Shown piece by piece: positions 51,729 through 61,295 of a DNA stretch of 64,000 nucleotides. Where the stretch lies: positions 190,840 through 254,839 of the forward strand of contig PLMU01000006.1 in the NCBI GenBank assembly GCA_003142595.1, read 5' to 3'. The translations under genes were made by a program, and so were the position numbers. A model generated the notes under the pieces. That model did not search any database. It was not told where the DNA came from and worked only from the letters and a program-made list of their open reading frames with translations. The number at the start of each line of letters is the position of its first letter. Position 1 is the first letter of the stretch. Source of the DNA: Phycisphaerales bacterium (GTDB lineage: Bacteria; Planctomycetota; Phycisphaerae; Sedimentisphaerales; UBA12454).

Positions 51729-52497
51729 AATAAAAGATTTAAGTTTCGCAATCGCCGGTAAACAGATACTCCAGCGGATTTGCTTTTCTGTTTCCACAGG
51801 CAAAAGGCTTTTTATCGTCGGGCCCAACGGCGCGGGCAAAACTACTCTGCTGCGCTGCCTGTCGCGGATTATTACTAATTGGCACGGCACAATACAGGTA
51901 AAAGATAAAAATCTGAAAGCCTATTCGCAAAAGAATCTGGCCAAGATTCTCACTTATGTCCCGCAGGTTCTGCCGGCTGATATACCTTTTACGGTTCATC
52001 AATTTGTTTTAATGGCACGATATCCGCACCTTAGCCCGTTTTCAGTAGTAGGCCCGGAAGATGAAAAAGTCGTTTCCGAGGCGATGGAAATGACACAGAC
52101 CGCCTGCTTTGCCGAGCGGGTAATGGCGACATTAAGCGGCGGAGAAAGGCAGCAGGTCAGTATCGCCGCGGCACTGGCACAGCAGGCTGAAATTTTCCTG
52201 CTCGATGAACCCGCCACGTATCTGGATTACAAACACCAGCGGGACATACATTCGCTGCTGGCGAAAATAAATAAAACTTACGGCACGACAATCGTCTGCG
52301 TTACTCACGATTTGAATTCCGCCGTATTGAGCGCTGATACAATCATCGCGATTAAAGAAGGAAAAATAGTTTTCGAAGGGGTGCCAAAAGAAATTATGAA
52401 CGAAAAAACTCTCGAAGAAATATATTCCAAAAAATTCGACTTCGCTATGCATCCGGTTACAGGCCAGAAAATTATTGTTCCCGACGTAATAGAATGA
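51709..52497 (+). CDS. ABC transporter ATP-binding protein (BtuD/FecE-like)
   Basis: Walker A is IVGPNGAGKTTLL, the signature ATLSGGERQQVSIAAALAQQ, Walker B AEIFLLDEPATYLDYKHQ and the switch His in VCVTHDLNSAV. This is the FecE/BtuD subgroup that powers vitamin B12, heme and ferric-siderophore importers. 262 aa is normal. Overlaps its neighbours by 20 and 4 bases, so it is in one operon with the binding protein and permease. Confidence 0.93.
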   Translation: MNQTAIEIKDLSFAIAGKQILQRICFSVSTGKRLFIVGPNGAGKTTLLRCLSRIITNWHGTIQVKDKNLKAYSQKNLAKILTYVPQVLPADIPFTVHQFVLMARYPHLSPFSVVGPEDEKVVSEAMEMTQTACFAERVMATLSGGERQQVSIAAALAQQAEIFLLDEPATYLDYKHQRDIHSLLAKINKTYGTTIVCVTHDLNSAVLSADTIIAIKEGKIVFEGVPKEIMNEKTLEEIYSKKFDFAMHPVTGQKIIVPDVIE

Positions 52498-53480
52498 ACA
52501 AAAAAAATATTTTTATTTCGATAATCGTATTCGCCCTGCTGGTTATACTGGTTACGCCGTTCCTGGGCCCGATTAAGATACCGTTTTCCGCTCTGACGGA
52601 TTTCGGACTTAACACAATTGCCGGAAAGATTTTTTATACATTCCGGCTGCCGCGAGTCCTTACGGCCTTTTTGGCCGGGGCTGCCCTTGCCTGCTGCGGA
52701 GTAGCTTTGCAGGCGATGTTCAGAAATCCGCTGGCGGAACCCTTTACGCTGGGTATCTGCGGCGGCGCAAATTTCGGCACCGCGGTATATCTCATATTCG
52801 CAGCTTCAATCCCGATTCCTCACTGCGGCTTAGCGTTTTCTTTTGCAGGGTCGCTGGCAGCGGTACTGCTGGTTTACGGACTAACGAAAATCAAGAAAGG
52901 TTTTTCGGTCGGCACAATGCTTCTTGCCGGCATCGCGGTAAATTTCTTTTTCTCGAGTCTGATACTGTTCCTGCAATATATAAGCGATTTTACCCAGTCG
53001 TATAAAATGATACACTGGCTTATGGGAAGCATAGATGTTGACGGTTTTAAAACGCCGGGCGTTTTATTTGTTTTCACGGCGATTGGTGCCGCGATTGTTG
53101 CCGCTCAAAACGCAAACCTGAATCTAATGAGTATCAGCGATGAAATTGCGATTTCAAGAGGCGTCAACGTAAAGTCAGCGAGAAAAATCATATTCCTGGC
53201 GACATCTGTTATGGTTGCAGGCGTTGTGGCCTTCTGCGGGCCGATAGGTTTTGTCGGGCTGATGGCGCCCCAGATTTGCAGGCTGCTGGTTGGTCACGAC
53301 CATAAGATTCTTACACCGGCGTCAATATTGTTCGGCGGCGCCTTTCTGGTCCTTTGCGATACAATAGCGCGAATAATCATCCCGTCGTCTCAAATGCCTG
53401 TCGGCGTTATAACCGCACTGCTCGGCGGGCCGTTCTTCATCTGGCTGCTGCTGAAAGACAAAAGCGTATCAAACCTTTAA
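52494..53480 (+). CDS. ABC transporter permease (BtuC/FecCD-like)
   Basis: 328 aa with about ten membrane segments. FRLPRVLTAFLAGAALACCG, MFRNPLAEPFTLGICGGANF, DEIAISRGVNVKSARKIIFL and GPIGFVGLMAPQICRLLVGH are conserved FecCD/BtuC motifs. It forms the channel of the importer encoded with the two preceding genes. The substrate, corrinoid or iron chelate, cannot be told from sequence; the CobO-like gene at 24.5 kb slightly favours corrinoids. Confidence 0.93.
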   Translation: MNKKNIFISIIVFALLVILVTPFLGPIKIPFSALTDFGLNTIAGKIFYTFRLPRVLTAFLAGAALACCGVALQAMFRNPLAEPFTLGICGGANFGTAVYLIFAASIPIPHCGLAFSFAGSLAAVLLVYGLTKIKKGFSVGTMLLAGIAVNFFFSSLILFLQYISDFTQSYKMIHWLMGSIDVDGFKTPGVLFVFTAIGAAIVAAQNANLNLMSISDEIAISRGVNVKSARKIIFLATSVMVAGVVAFCGPIGFVGLMAPQICRLLVGHDHKILTPASILFGGAFLVLCDTIARIIIPSSQMPVGVITALLGGPFFIWLLLKDKSVSNL

Positions 53481-53526
53481 ACAAATCCTTTGCAATAAAC
53501 GCCATAAGCTGTTAATATATCAGGAT

Positions 53527-54570
53527 ATGGAACTTACGGATAATCTAAATATCGTTCAATTCAAGCCGCTGATTACGCCTGAGCAGCTGAAGGAAAAATT
53601 TCCTGAGGATGAACAGGTCGCTCATCTTGTTGCCCAGTCACGCAGGACTATTCAGTCAATCCTCGTCAACGAAGACAAGAGACGAATTGTCATTACAGGC
53701 CCCTGCTCGCTGCACGACAAAAAAGCTGCGCTCGATTACGCCGGCAGATTAAAAAAACTTCAGGACAAGACGGCAAAAAAGCTCATCCTCGTAATGCGGG
53801 CATATTTCGAAAAGCCTCGAACAACCCTTGGCTGGAAGGGAATGCTTTACGACCCATACCTTGACGGTTCGGACAATATAGAAGAAGGTTTTAACAGGGC
53901 TCGCGGTATATTATTAGAAATCGGCAAAATCGGCTTGCCCTGCGCGACAGAATTTCTCGACCCGATTGTGCCGCAGTATATCGCTGATTTAATTTCGTGG
54001 GCATCAATCGGAGCAAGAACGGCCGAATCCCAGATTCACCGCCAGATGGCAAGCGGCATGTCGATGCCGATGGGCTTCAAAAATGCTACCGATGGAAATC
54101 TTACCCCCGCTGTCGATGCCGTCAGCGCCGCGGCAAGCGCTCATTCATTCCTCGGAATCAGTCGAAACGGACAGGTTATCATCGCGGAGACTCGCGGAAA
54201 TAAATACGGACATATTGTTATGCGAGGCGGAACAAGTGAGCCGAATTACTCGGCTGAATATGTCGCTTTCGCAGGAATTTTGCTTAAAAAAGCAGGGATA
54301 CCCAACGGCGTTATCATCGATTGCAGCCATGCGAACTCAAGCAAGGATTACAAACTCCAGCGAAAGGCGATTATTGATGTGGCCGGGCAGGTAAAGAACG
54401 GTTCAAGCATTATTTCCGGCGTAATGCTCGAAAGTTTTATAACCGGCGGCAATCAAAAACCTGCCAAACCGGAAAAACTTACTTACGGCCAGTCTATTAC
54501 CGATGGCTGTATCGACTGGGATGAAACTGAAGAACTTATCAGCCTTTTTGCCGACGCGGTAAAATTATAG
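53527..54570 (+). CDS. aroF: 3-deoxy-7-phosphoheptulonate (DAHP) synthase, class I
   Basis: First step of the shikimate pathway, condensing PEP and erythrose 4-phosphate. The sequence is the AroF/G/H type: IVITGPCSLHDKKAALDYAG, MRAYFEKPRTTLGWKGMLYD, SWASIGARTAESQIHRQMAS, FKNATDGNL, MRGGTSEPNY and IIDCSHANSSKDY, with the metal and PEP residues intact. 347 aa is the usual length. Which feedback type it is cannot be decided by eye, so the symbol stands for the family. Starts 46 bases after the permease gene. Confidence 0.93.
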   Translation: MELTDNLNIVQFKPLITPEQLKEKFPEDEQVAHLVAQSRRTIQSILVNEDKRRIVITGPCSLHDKKAALDYAGRLKKLQDKTAKKLILVMRAYFEKPRTTLGWKGMLYDPYLDGSDNIEEGFNRARGILLEIGKIGLPCATEFLDPIVPQYIADLISWASIGARTAESQIHRQMASGMSMPMGFKNATDGNLTPAVDAVSAAASAHSFLGISRNGQVIIAETRGNKYGHIVMRGGTSEPNYSAEYVAFAGILLKKAGIPNGVIIDCSHANSSKDYKLQRKAIIDVAGQVKNGSSIISGVMLESFITGGNQKPAKPEKLTYGQSITDGCIDWDETEELISLFADAVKL

Positions 54571-54668
54571 TAACGCTCCTTTTTTGCTGGAGATATCCCG
54601 GCAAACAATCCTTGCAGTAAGACAAATTAAAGGTTATATTTATATCCTTATTCTTAAAGGATTTGTAA

Positions 54669-56177
54669 ATGACAGATTCGGCAGAGAGAAATAAAAGGAC
54701 TACGACCGCTGAGTCGATAGCCAATACCTTTGAATGGATGATAACGGCATTTATACTTGCCTTTGTTTTCAGGGCGTTTGTGCTCGAAGCTTTTCGTATC
54801 CCAACAGGCAGTATGGCTGACACCCTGATGGGCGACCATTTCCGAATCCGATGCACAGAATGTGGCTACAATTACCAATATAATTTTAATCTTTTCATAC
54901 AGGAAAATGATCATACCGCCGTGGGCAACGGTCTTTACAGACCCGTTCCTTCTCCAAGATGTCCAAGCTGCGGGTATTATGAAAAACCGGAATTGGCTTT
55001 TCCGAAATACAACGGCGACAGGATACTTGTATTCAAATGTCTCTATCAGTTCGTCGAGCCCAAACGATGGGATGTTATTGTTTTTAAAAACCCGACCGGA
55101 CCAGAGGTAAATTTTATTAAAAGACTTATCGGCAAGCCCGGTGAAACAGTCGAAATCATTGACGGCGATATATACATCAATGGAAAACTGCAAAGGAAAC
55201 CACCCAAAGTCCAGCAGGAGTTGTGGATGCCGGTCTATAACAACAATTTCCAGCCGATACAACCAATGGAAGGCAGATTCAACGAGCACGCCTGGCGGCA
55301 GCCATTTACTAATGATAATAATTCCGAATGGAAACTCGACCCTTCAAGGCCGACTCAATTCACTCTTGAAAGTCGGCAGGATAAGATTAATACATTGTTT
55401 TACGATACCCAGAAGGGTAATGATTTCCATGCAACCTATGCTTATGATGACCCGAGCATGTACAGGTATCAGCCTTTCTGCAGCGACCTTATGATGAAAT
55501 TTTACGCCAGAAGAGGCGAAAAACAAGGCGATGTAGGAATTAGTTTTACAAAATATCAGACGCTTTATAAGGCCGGCTTCGACCCTGCAGGCCTGATGAC
55601 AATTGAAAAAATCGGTTCGGACGGCAAAGCAATCGAACTTGCGAAAAAGCAAATCAGCCCCATTGATAAGAACAAAGAATTTCTTGTTCAATTTTCTGAC
55701 GCCGACCATTTGCTTGTTTTTGAGATTGACAACCAGACGCTTTCTTATGACCTTGGCACCGGCAAGGATGATGCCGGTCAGCGGCTTAGTAATATCGAAC
55801 CAAAGGCCTCCATATTCGGCTCCGGCGGCCTGACCATCACAAATGTGGAACTTTACAGAGATATTTATTACACCAGTTACAGGTTCGACTCAAAAGAAAC
55901 TGCTATGCGGGCCGGTGAAGGAAATCCTTTCACGCTTAATGAAAATGAATATTTCGCGATGGGCGACAACAGTCCCGACAGTTTTGATTCACGTATGTGG
56001 GACATAGAAGGCATCGGCAATAACGGCATCAGTTACAGAATGGGTGTCGTGCCGCGTGATTATCTGGTAGGAAAGGCGTTTTTCGTATATTGGCCGGGCG
56101 GTTTTCGTGCGGGCAATTCCCGGTTAGCGATTATTCCAAACATGGGCCGGATGAGATTTATCTACGGCGGTATTTAA
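54669..56177 (+). CDS. lepB: Signal peptidase I with zinc-ribbon and beta-sandwich insertions (502 aa)
   Basis: Membrane segment (about residues 21-42) followed by the catalytic Ser in RIPTGSMADTLMGDH (S48) and Lys in VNFIKRLIGKPGETV (K151). Two insertions enlarge it: between Ser and Lys, two Cys pairs (C62/C65 in IRCTECGY and C98/C101 in PRCPSCGY) form a probable zinc ribbon, and between about residues 185 and 420 lies an extra beta-rich, LamG-like domain (LMMKFYARRGEKQGDVGISF, LTITNVELYRDIYYT). The C-terminal YFAMGDNSPDSFDSRMW box is intact. It cleaves signal peptides at the outer face of the inner membrane; E. coli LepB is 324 aa. Confidence 0.92.
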   Translation: MTDSAERNKRTTTAESIANTFEWMITAFILAFVFRAFVLEAFRIPTGSMADTLMGDHFRIRCTECGYNYQYNFNLFIQENDHTAVGNGLYRPVPSPRCPSCGYYEKPELAFPKYNGDRILVFKCLYQFVEPKRWDVIVFKNPTGPEVNFIKRLIGKPGETVEIIDGDIYINGKLQRKPPKVQQELWMPVYNNNFQPIQPMEGRFNEHAWRQPFTNDNNSEWKLDPSRPTQFTLESRQDKINTLFYDTQKGNDFHATYAYDDPSMYRYQPFCSDLMMKFYARRGEKQGDVGISFTKYQTLYKAGFDPAGLMTIEKIGSDGKAIELAKKQISPIDKNKEFLVQFSDADHLLVFEIDNQTLSYDLGTGKDDAGQRLSNIEPKASIFGSGGLTITNVELYRDIYYTSYRFDSKETAMRAGEGNPFTLNENEYFAMGDNSPDSFDSRMWDIEGIGNNGISYRMGVVPRDYLVGKAFFVYWPGGFRAGNSRLAIIPNMGRMRFIYGGI

Positions 56178-56186
56178 ACCGGCATT

Positions 56187-57857
56187 TTACGCGTTTTGGG
56201 TCAATTCCGCAGGAGTCAGGTATTTGCTGATTATTTTCACCAAATGTCTCCGGTCGATTGGCTTTGAAACATAATTGTCACAACCGACTTCGATGCATTT
56301 CTTTCCATCTTCATGCATAATGCTTCCGGTCATCGCTATTACCGCCGTTTTGACTCCAAGGTTGCGAATCTTTTTAGTCGCGTCGTAGCCGTTCATATTC
56401 GGCATCTGCATATCCATAAAAATCAGGTCGAATACCTGTCCATTCACCGCATCTATTGCCTGGAATCCGTCTTGGGCAATAGTTACCACAAATCCGAGTT
56501 TTTCGAGAAGAAGTTTTATAAGTATCTGGTTTGTCAGACTGTCTTCGACAACAAGCACTCTGCCTGAAAATTGGCCGTTAAATTCTTCATCTTCGTGATG
56601 CAAATTATTTTTTTGTACCTGCGTTTGAGAAAGATGCCCGCTTTCCTGTTTCTCGTCCGGTACTGTATTGACGGGTACAGTCAATGTGAAGGTTGAACCT
56701 TTTCCCACCTCGCTTATAACGTTTACATCGCCGCCCATCAGGTTGGCAACCTGTCTCGTTATCGTCAGACCCAGTCCAGTGCCGCCATATTTTCGCGTTG
56801 TACTGCCATCACCTTGCGTAAATGCGTCGAAAATCGCTTCCAGCTTGTCGGACGATATTCCAATACCCGTATCGATCACCTTAAACTCTATAAATTGTTT
56901 CTGTTCTTTTGTGACCGGCTGAACTGTGAGTTTTATACTTCCCTTTTCAGTAAATTTTATCGCATTGCTGACAAGATTAATGAGACATTGATGCAGTCTT
57001 AAAGGGTCGGTTACAATCATTTGAGGAATGTCCGATGTGCTGATTATCATTAATTCAAGATTTTTCTGTTTTGCGGCCGGCAGCATCAGGGATTCTACAT
57101 TTGCGAGCAGTTCGGGAATATTACATTCAACACTTTCGGCTTTTATCCGGCCTGTTTCAATTTTCGAAAAATCAAGAATATCGTTTATCAGCCCCAGAAG
57201 ATGTCTGCCGCTGTCGAGTATAAGTTTGACATAACCTTTTTGCTCGTCCGTCATCGATTCTTCGGAAAGAACCTCGCCAAAGCCAATGATGGCATTCATC
57301 GGCGTCCTGATTTCATGACTCATATTAGCCAAAAACTGGCTTTTGGCGGTATTAGCTTTATCAGCTTCAGCCGCCATCTTAGTAGCAGTCTCAGTGACTT
57401 TTATCAGCTTGGCGTTCATCAGTTCAAGCTGCTGTTTCGTTTCTCGAAGATTTGCCTCTGATTTCTTTCTCGCGATGGCATACCTTATCGTTTTGGTAAG
57501 CGTATATTCAAGACCGCTGCCCTTGACAAGATAATCCTCGGCACCGCCGCTTATCGCTTCCAGGCCCGCATCTTCATCATCGAGTCCGGTAAGCACAACA
57601 ATCGGAACGTCCGGCACGAGCTGGGATACTTTTTGTACCGTTTCGGTTCCTCTGCTGTCGGGAAGGTTAAGGTCCAGAAGAACAATATCAAAGCCCGGCA
57701 CTGCGAGTTTTTCCATTGCTTCTGTTAATGTTTGCGCATAGTTAATGTTGAAACGTATCAAGCCGGCAGCCTTGACCAGAACCAGCCCGACAAGTCTGCG
57801 GTCTAACGCGTCATCATCAACAAGTAAAACATTTAGTATCTTGTTTGTTTGGCTCAT
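56187..57857 (-). CDS. Hybrid two-component protein: REC-HisKA-HATPase-REC
   Basis: Receiver domain at residues about 9-125 (VLLVDDDALDRRLV, IVLLDLNLPDS with the phospho-Asp), a coiled coil (about 135-175), HisKA with FLANMSHEIRTPMNAIIGF, HATPase with NAIKFTEKG, DTGIGISSDK and GTGLGLTITRQ, then a second receiver (VLVVEDSLTNQILIKLLLEK, LIFMDMQMPNMNGYDA). No membrane segment, so it is cytoplasmic and probably takes its input from the receiver at its N-terminus. Its start lies 41 bases inside the 3' end of the upstream single-domain response regulator, and all five signalling genes run in one direction. Confidence 0.9.
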   Translation of the reverse strand: MSQTNKILNVLLVDDDALDRRLVGLVLVKAAGLIRFNINYAQTLTEAMEKLAVPGFDIVLLDLNLPDSRGTETVQKVSQLVPDVPIVVLTGLDDEDAGLEAISGGAEDYLVKGSGLEYTLTKTIRYAIARKKSEANLRETKQQLELMNAKLIKVTETATKMAAEADKANTAKSQFLANMSHEIRTPMNAIIGFGEVLSEESMTDEQKGYVKLILDSGRHLLGLINDILDFSKIETGRIKAESVECNIPELLANVESLMLPAAKQKNLELMIISTSDIPQMIVTDPLRLHQCLINLVSNAIKFTEKGSIKLTVQPVTKEQKQFIEFKVIDTGIGISSDKLEAIFDAFTQGDGSTTRKYGGTGLGLTITRQVANLMGGDVNVISEVGKGSTFTLTVPVNTVPDEKQESGHLSQTQVQKNNLHHEDEEFNGQFSGRVLVVEDSLTNQILIKLLLEKLGFVVTIAQDGFQAIDAVNGQVFDLIFMDMQMPNMNGYDATKKIRNLGVKTAVIAMTGSIMHEDGKKCIEVGCDNYVSKPIDRRHLVKIISKYLTPAELTQNA

Positions 57858-58290
57858 GGGTTATCCGTTTGCATACTGTAAACCAATAATCGCTTAACGT
57901 CTGCATTATTTCCTGAAAATCAGCCAGCGCCACAGGCTTTTTGATATAGCCTGCCGCCTGAAGCCTGAAACTTTCAAGTATATCTTTATCAGATTCGCTT
58001 GTCGTAAGAATGACAACCGGTATAGTCTCAAGCTGCGGGTCTGACTTAATCAGTCTCAGGAATTCCCTGCCGCCGAGACCGGGCATATTTAAGTCCAGCA
58101 AAATCAAATCGGGCATTGAAATGCTCCCATCCGTTTTGCCTTTTTCCAGATATGCCAGCGCCTCTTCAGCACTGCTTGCGACCACCGGCGTATTCGTTAT
58201 ACGCTGACTATTAAGCGACGTCTTTATTAGTTTCTGGTCGCCAGGGTCATCTTCGACTAACATTATTGTTACTGCTTTATATATATTCAT
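57817..58290 (-). CDS. Single-domain response regulator (Rcp1-like)
   Basis: A CheY-like receiver of 157 aa: MLVEDDPGDQKLIKTSLNSQ, PDLILLDLNMPGLGGREFLR with the phospho-Asp and PVVILTTSESDKDI, AAGYIKKPVALADFQEIM with the conserved Lys. No output domain. The LVEDDPGDQKL start and LDLNMPG box match the response regulators that pair with phytochrome-like PAS kinases (Rcp1 type). It follows a closely related regulator by 37 bases and overlaps the hybrid kinase gene downstream by 41 bases. Confidence 0.9.
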   Translation of the reverse strand: MNIYKAVTIMLVEDDPGDQKLIKTSLNSQRITNTPVVASSAEEALAYLEKGKTDGSISMPDLILLDLNMPGLGGREFLRLIKSDPQLETIPVVILTTSESDKDILESFRLQAAGYIKKPVALADFQEIMQTLSDYWFTVCKRITHEPNKQDTKCFTC

Positions 58291-58327
58291 ATCTAACTCC
58301 TGATTATTCCAGATATTCTATTATTCT

Positions 58328-58774
58328 TTAAACTCGGCTATTCAGTGTTGACGTTGAAAACCAATAATGAGCCATCTTTTGAATAATATCGTTAAACTCC
58401 TGCGGCGTTGCTGACTTCTGAATATAACCGGCAGCATGCATCGCATAGCATTCCTCAATATCGGTTTCAATATCCGATGTTGTTACAATTATAACCGGTA
58501 TCGAACATAAATTTTCATCTGCCTTGATTTGTTTCAAGAATTCCTTGCCGCCCATTCCGGGCATACCCAGGTCAAGCAATATCAGTCCGGGTTTGGGATA
58601 CCAGTGAGAATCTGTCATACACATCCGCAAATAATCCCACGCCGCCTCGCCGCTTGAAACAATTTTCAGCTTAACTTTTTCATTCTGGTTTAAAAGAGCA
58701 ATTTTAATCAGCTTTTGGTCGCCTGGTTCATTTTCTACCAGCAGAACTGTCAATTCTTTCTGTTCATTTTCCAT
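58328..58774 (-). CDS. Single-domain response regulator (Rcp1-like), paralogue of the next
   Basis: Receiver domain with TVLLVENEPGDQKLIKIALL, GLILLDLGMPGMGGKEFLKQ, PVIIVTTSDIETDI and AAGYIQKSATPQEFN. The Lys of the last motif is kept (QKS). Start set at ATG 58774, with AAAGGG about eight bases upstream; the ORF is open from a TTG at 58789. It lies between the membrane kinase and the second regulator and is about 40 percent identical to the latter by eye, so the pair is a tandem duplication. Confidence 0.88.
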   Translation of the reverse strand: MENEQKELTVLLVENEPGDQKLIKIALLNQNEKVKLKIVSSGEAAWDYLRMCMTDSHWYPKPGLILLDLGMPGMGGKEFLKQIKADENLCSIPVIIVTTSDIETDIEECYAMHAAGYIQKSATPQEFNDIIQKMAHYWFSTSTLNSRV

Positions 58775-58949
58775 GTTAATCCCTTTCAACTTTGTAAATT
58801 CACATTCCGCTGCGAATTCAGTCTGCCGTTGCCGATCCTTTATTAACCGGCACCGTCACCGTCACCAGAATCAAGATGCTTTTTTATTCTTCAAATACCC
58901 TTTTCATTTCTAATCTACTTTTATCATCAGACCTTCCGGTCTTTCATAT

Positions 58950-61292
58950 TCATACATTAATTTTATTTTCCACAACTTTTGCTGTTACCGCAACAGGCAT
59001 TGTAAACCAGAACGTGCAGCCTTTGCCGTATTCCGATTCAATGCCAATTTGTCCGCCATGACGTTCTACAATCTTCTTGCAGACGGCCAGCCCAATTCCT
59101 GTTCCCTCGTATTCGCTTCTCGAATGCAGACGCTTAAACATAACGAATATCGCCTGCTGATACTCGGGCTTAATGCCTATGCCGTTATCCGTTACATTTA
59201 TCCTTACCGTACCGTTGCCGGCAGATTTGCTGGTTATAGTTATGCGTGGAATATTGCCCTTCGCCTGGTATTTAATACCGTTGGCAATGAGGTTCTGCAT
59301 AAGCTGGCGTATCTGAACAGGGTCTGCCGCAACTGATGGCAGAGACTCAGGTATTTCCATTGCTACCTGTTTTTCCTGCAGTACTATCGACAGTTCAAGC
59401 TGCTGGAGCTGTTTGACAATTTCATTAAGGTCGACAACCTCCGGCGGATTCGTTTTTGTGCTCACCCTTGAATATACAAGCAATCCTTCAATCATTTTAT
59501 TCATTCGCTGAGCACCATCTATCATAAACTGCAGGTTTTCAGCGTCTTCAGACTCAAGTTTTCCACCAAGAGATTTTTGCAGCATATCGCCGAATGCCGC
59601 CACTTTCCGTAATGGCTCACGTAAGTCGTGTGATGCTATATAGACGAAGTTCTTCATTTCCTGGTTGGCTTCTTCAAGCTCATGGTTGAGTTTTTCCTTC
59701 TCTTCTTCCGCTTTCTTACGGTCAGTAATATCCTCGTATGAGCCCAGGATTCCGACTACATTACCGTTTGCGTCATGCAGCGGTATCTTGTTTGTATCAA
59801 TCCACGCCTGTTTTCCGTCGGCTTGTTTCTGCTGTTCAATAATATGATATTGAGGCATATTGGTATCCATAACCTTGTTGTCGTATTCACGGTAAGAAGC
59901 CGCCTCTTCTTTTTTCCAGGCAAGGTCATTATCCGTTTTTCCCACTACTTCCTCAGGTTTACTAAACCCTGCGGCTTTTGCGAAATTGGAATTACAGCCG
60001 AGGTAAGTCAGATTCCTGTCTTTCCAGAATATGAACTGCGGTATGTTGTTCATAACAATCTGCAGCATCTGTTTGGACTCTTTCAGGGCACGTTCGGCTA
60101 TCTTCTTGTCCGTGACATCTCTGAAACTCCATACCCTGCCTACTACCTTATTGTCGATTCTCTGGGGCTGAGAGCATCTTTCATATACCCTGCCGTCCTT
60201 GAATTCAACAATGTCCAGCGATGACGCCAGAGGATTTGAATATAATCTTTTAACTTCTGATATGAATTTTTCAGGATTTATCAACTGGTCCAGCACAGAT
60301 GTAAGTATTTTGTCAAAATCTTTCGTTGCAGCCAGGCTTTCAGAAATCTGCCACAACTGCAGGAACTTCTGATTATAGCTGGCAACTTTTCCGTTTAGGT
60401 CAACAACAAGGATGCCATCCGTGGTTGACTCCAGTGTCGCGCTATGCAAAGACAATAATTGCGTTAAATCTTCCTGTGCCTTCCTGCGGTCGGTGATTTC
60501 CTTCGTCATCTGCTCATTGGCTTTACTGAGCTCTACGGTGCGCTCTTCGACTTTCACTTCCAATTCCTGTTTGGCAACGATTAATTCGGAGTCTCGTTCC
60601 TGAATTTGCTCCAACATTTCATTGAAAGCGTCGATAAGCGAACCAATCTCATCGTCGCTTTGCTTTACAGCACGGGCTGAATAGTCTTTCTTTTCTGAAA
60701 CAGCTTTTGCCACACCGGCCAGACTTAAAATCGGCGTGGAAATTACCGCTTGAAGCCGTGCCGACACAAGAAATACCGCCAGTAATGAAATAATAATAAC
60801 GGTTATAATTATCTGGATGCCGTGCATTAACGATTCGTGTATAGAATTCAAATCTGACTGAAGACAGATTGTGCCTATTATTTCATTGTCGAGGATAATG
60901 GGTGCAAATACTATCAGTGAGTCATTGTCGAAAACAACTGAGGCCTTCTTGAACTCGGTTGGCGTCACAGGATTTGTATTTTTATCTCGATAATAAGTCG
61001 CGAATAGCTCATTATTTCCATTATAAATACTGCCCAATATCATAGATGAATCCACATGAAGCGCTTGTAGTACTTTTTCGGCATCTTTGCTGTCCTGGAA
61101 TGTCAGGGATGCCTTACAATTTTCCGATAGCATTGCTGCGCGAGCTGACATAACCTTCACCATATTGTTGCGAATCGAGTTCCGCTCCCAGCCCAGAAAT
61201 GCTATCCCCGCCAGCACAAGTCCGGTTGTGCATGCCGCTATGACTATCGTCATCAGCTTGTATTTAATCGTCATGTTTCGGAAAATAGTCAT
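58950..61292 (-). CDS. Membrane sensor histidine kinase with CHASE8-like, HAMP and two PAS domains
   Basis: 780 aa. TM1 (about 13-33), periplasmic sensor (about 36-150, with GWERNSIRNNMVKVMSARAA as in CHASE8), TM2 (about 155-177), HAMP (about 178-232), coiled coil, PAS1 (about 285-390, TDGILVVDLNGKVASYNQKF) and PAS2 (about 405-525, IPQFIFWKDRNLTYLGCNSN), HisKA with YIASHDLREPLRKVAAF and HATPase with NLIANGIKYQAKG, TDNGIGIKPEYQQ and GTGIGLAVCKKI. No receiver of its own, so the two Rcp1-like regulators downstream are likely targets. It starts three bases after the YfiR-like gene. Confidence 0.9.
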   Translation of the reverse strand: MTIFRNMTIKYKLMTIVIAACTTGLVLAGIAFLGWERNSIRNNMVKVMSARAAMLSENCKASLTFQDSKDAEKVLQALHVDSSMILGSIYNGNNELFATYYRDKNTNPVTPTEFKKASVVFDNDSLIVFAPIILDNEIIGTICLQSDLNSIHESLMHGIQIIITVIIISLLAVFLVSARLQAVISTPILSLAGVAKAVSEKKDYSARAVKQSDDEIGSLIDAFNEMLEQIQERDSELIVAKQELEVKVEERTVELSKANEQMTKEITDRRKAQEDLTQLLSLHSATLESTTDGILVVDLNGKVASYNQKFLQLWQISESLAATKDFDKILTSVLDQLINPEKFISEVKRLYSNPLASSLDIVEFKDGRVYERCSQPQRIDNKVVGRVWSFRDVTDKKIAERALKESKQMLQIVMNNIPQFIFWKDRNLTYLGCNSNFAKAAGFSKPEEVVGKTDNDLAWKKEEAASYREYDNKVMDTNMPQYHIIEQQKQADGKQAWIDTNKIPLHDANGNVVGILGSYEDITDRKKAEEEKEKLNHELEEANQEMKNFVYIASHDLREPLRKVAAFGDMLQKSLGGKLESEDAENLQFMIDGAQRMNKMIEGLLVYSRVSTKTNPPEVVDLNEIVKQLQQLELSIVLQEKQVAMEIPESLPSVAADPVQIRQLMQNLIANGIKYQAKGNIPRITITSKSAGNGTVRINVTDNGIGIKPEYQQAIFVMFKRLHSRSEYEGTGIGLAVCKKIVERHGGQIGIESEYGKGCTFWFTMPVAVTAKVVENKINV

Positions 61293-61295
61293 ATA

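Noticed and set aside
58800..58870. Possible leftover C-terminus (VTVTVPVNKGSATAD on the minus strand) after the histidine kinase
   Set aside because: It has no start, is short and GTGACG repeats could produce it by chance; too weak to call a pseudogene.
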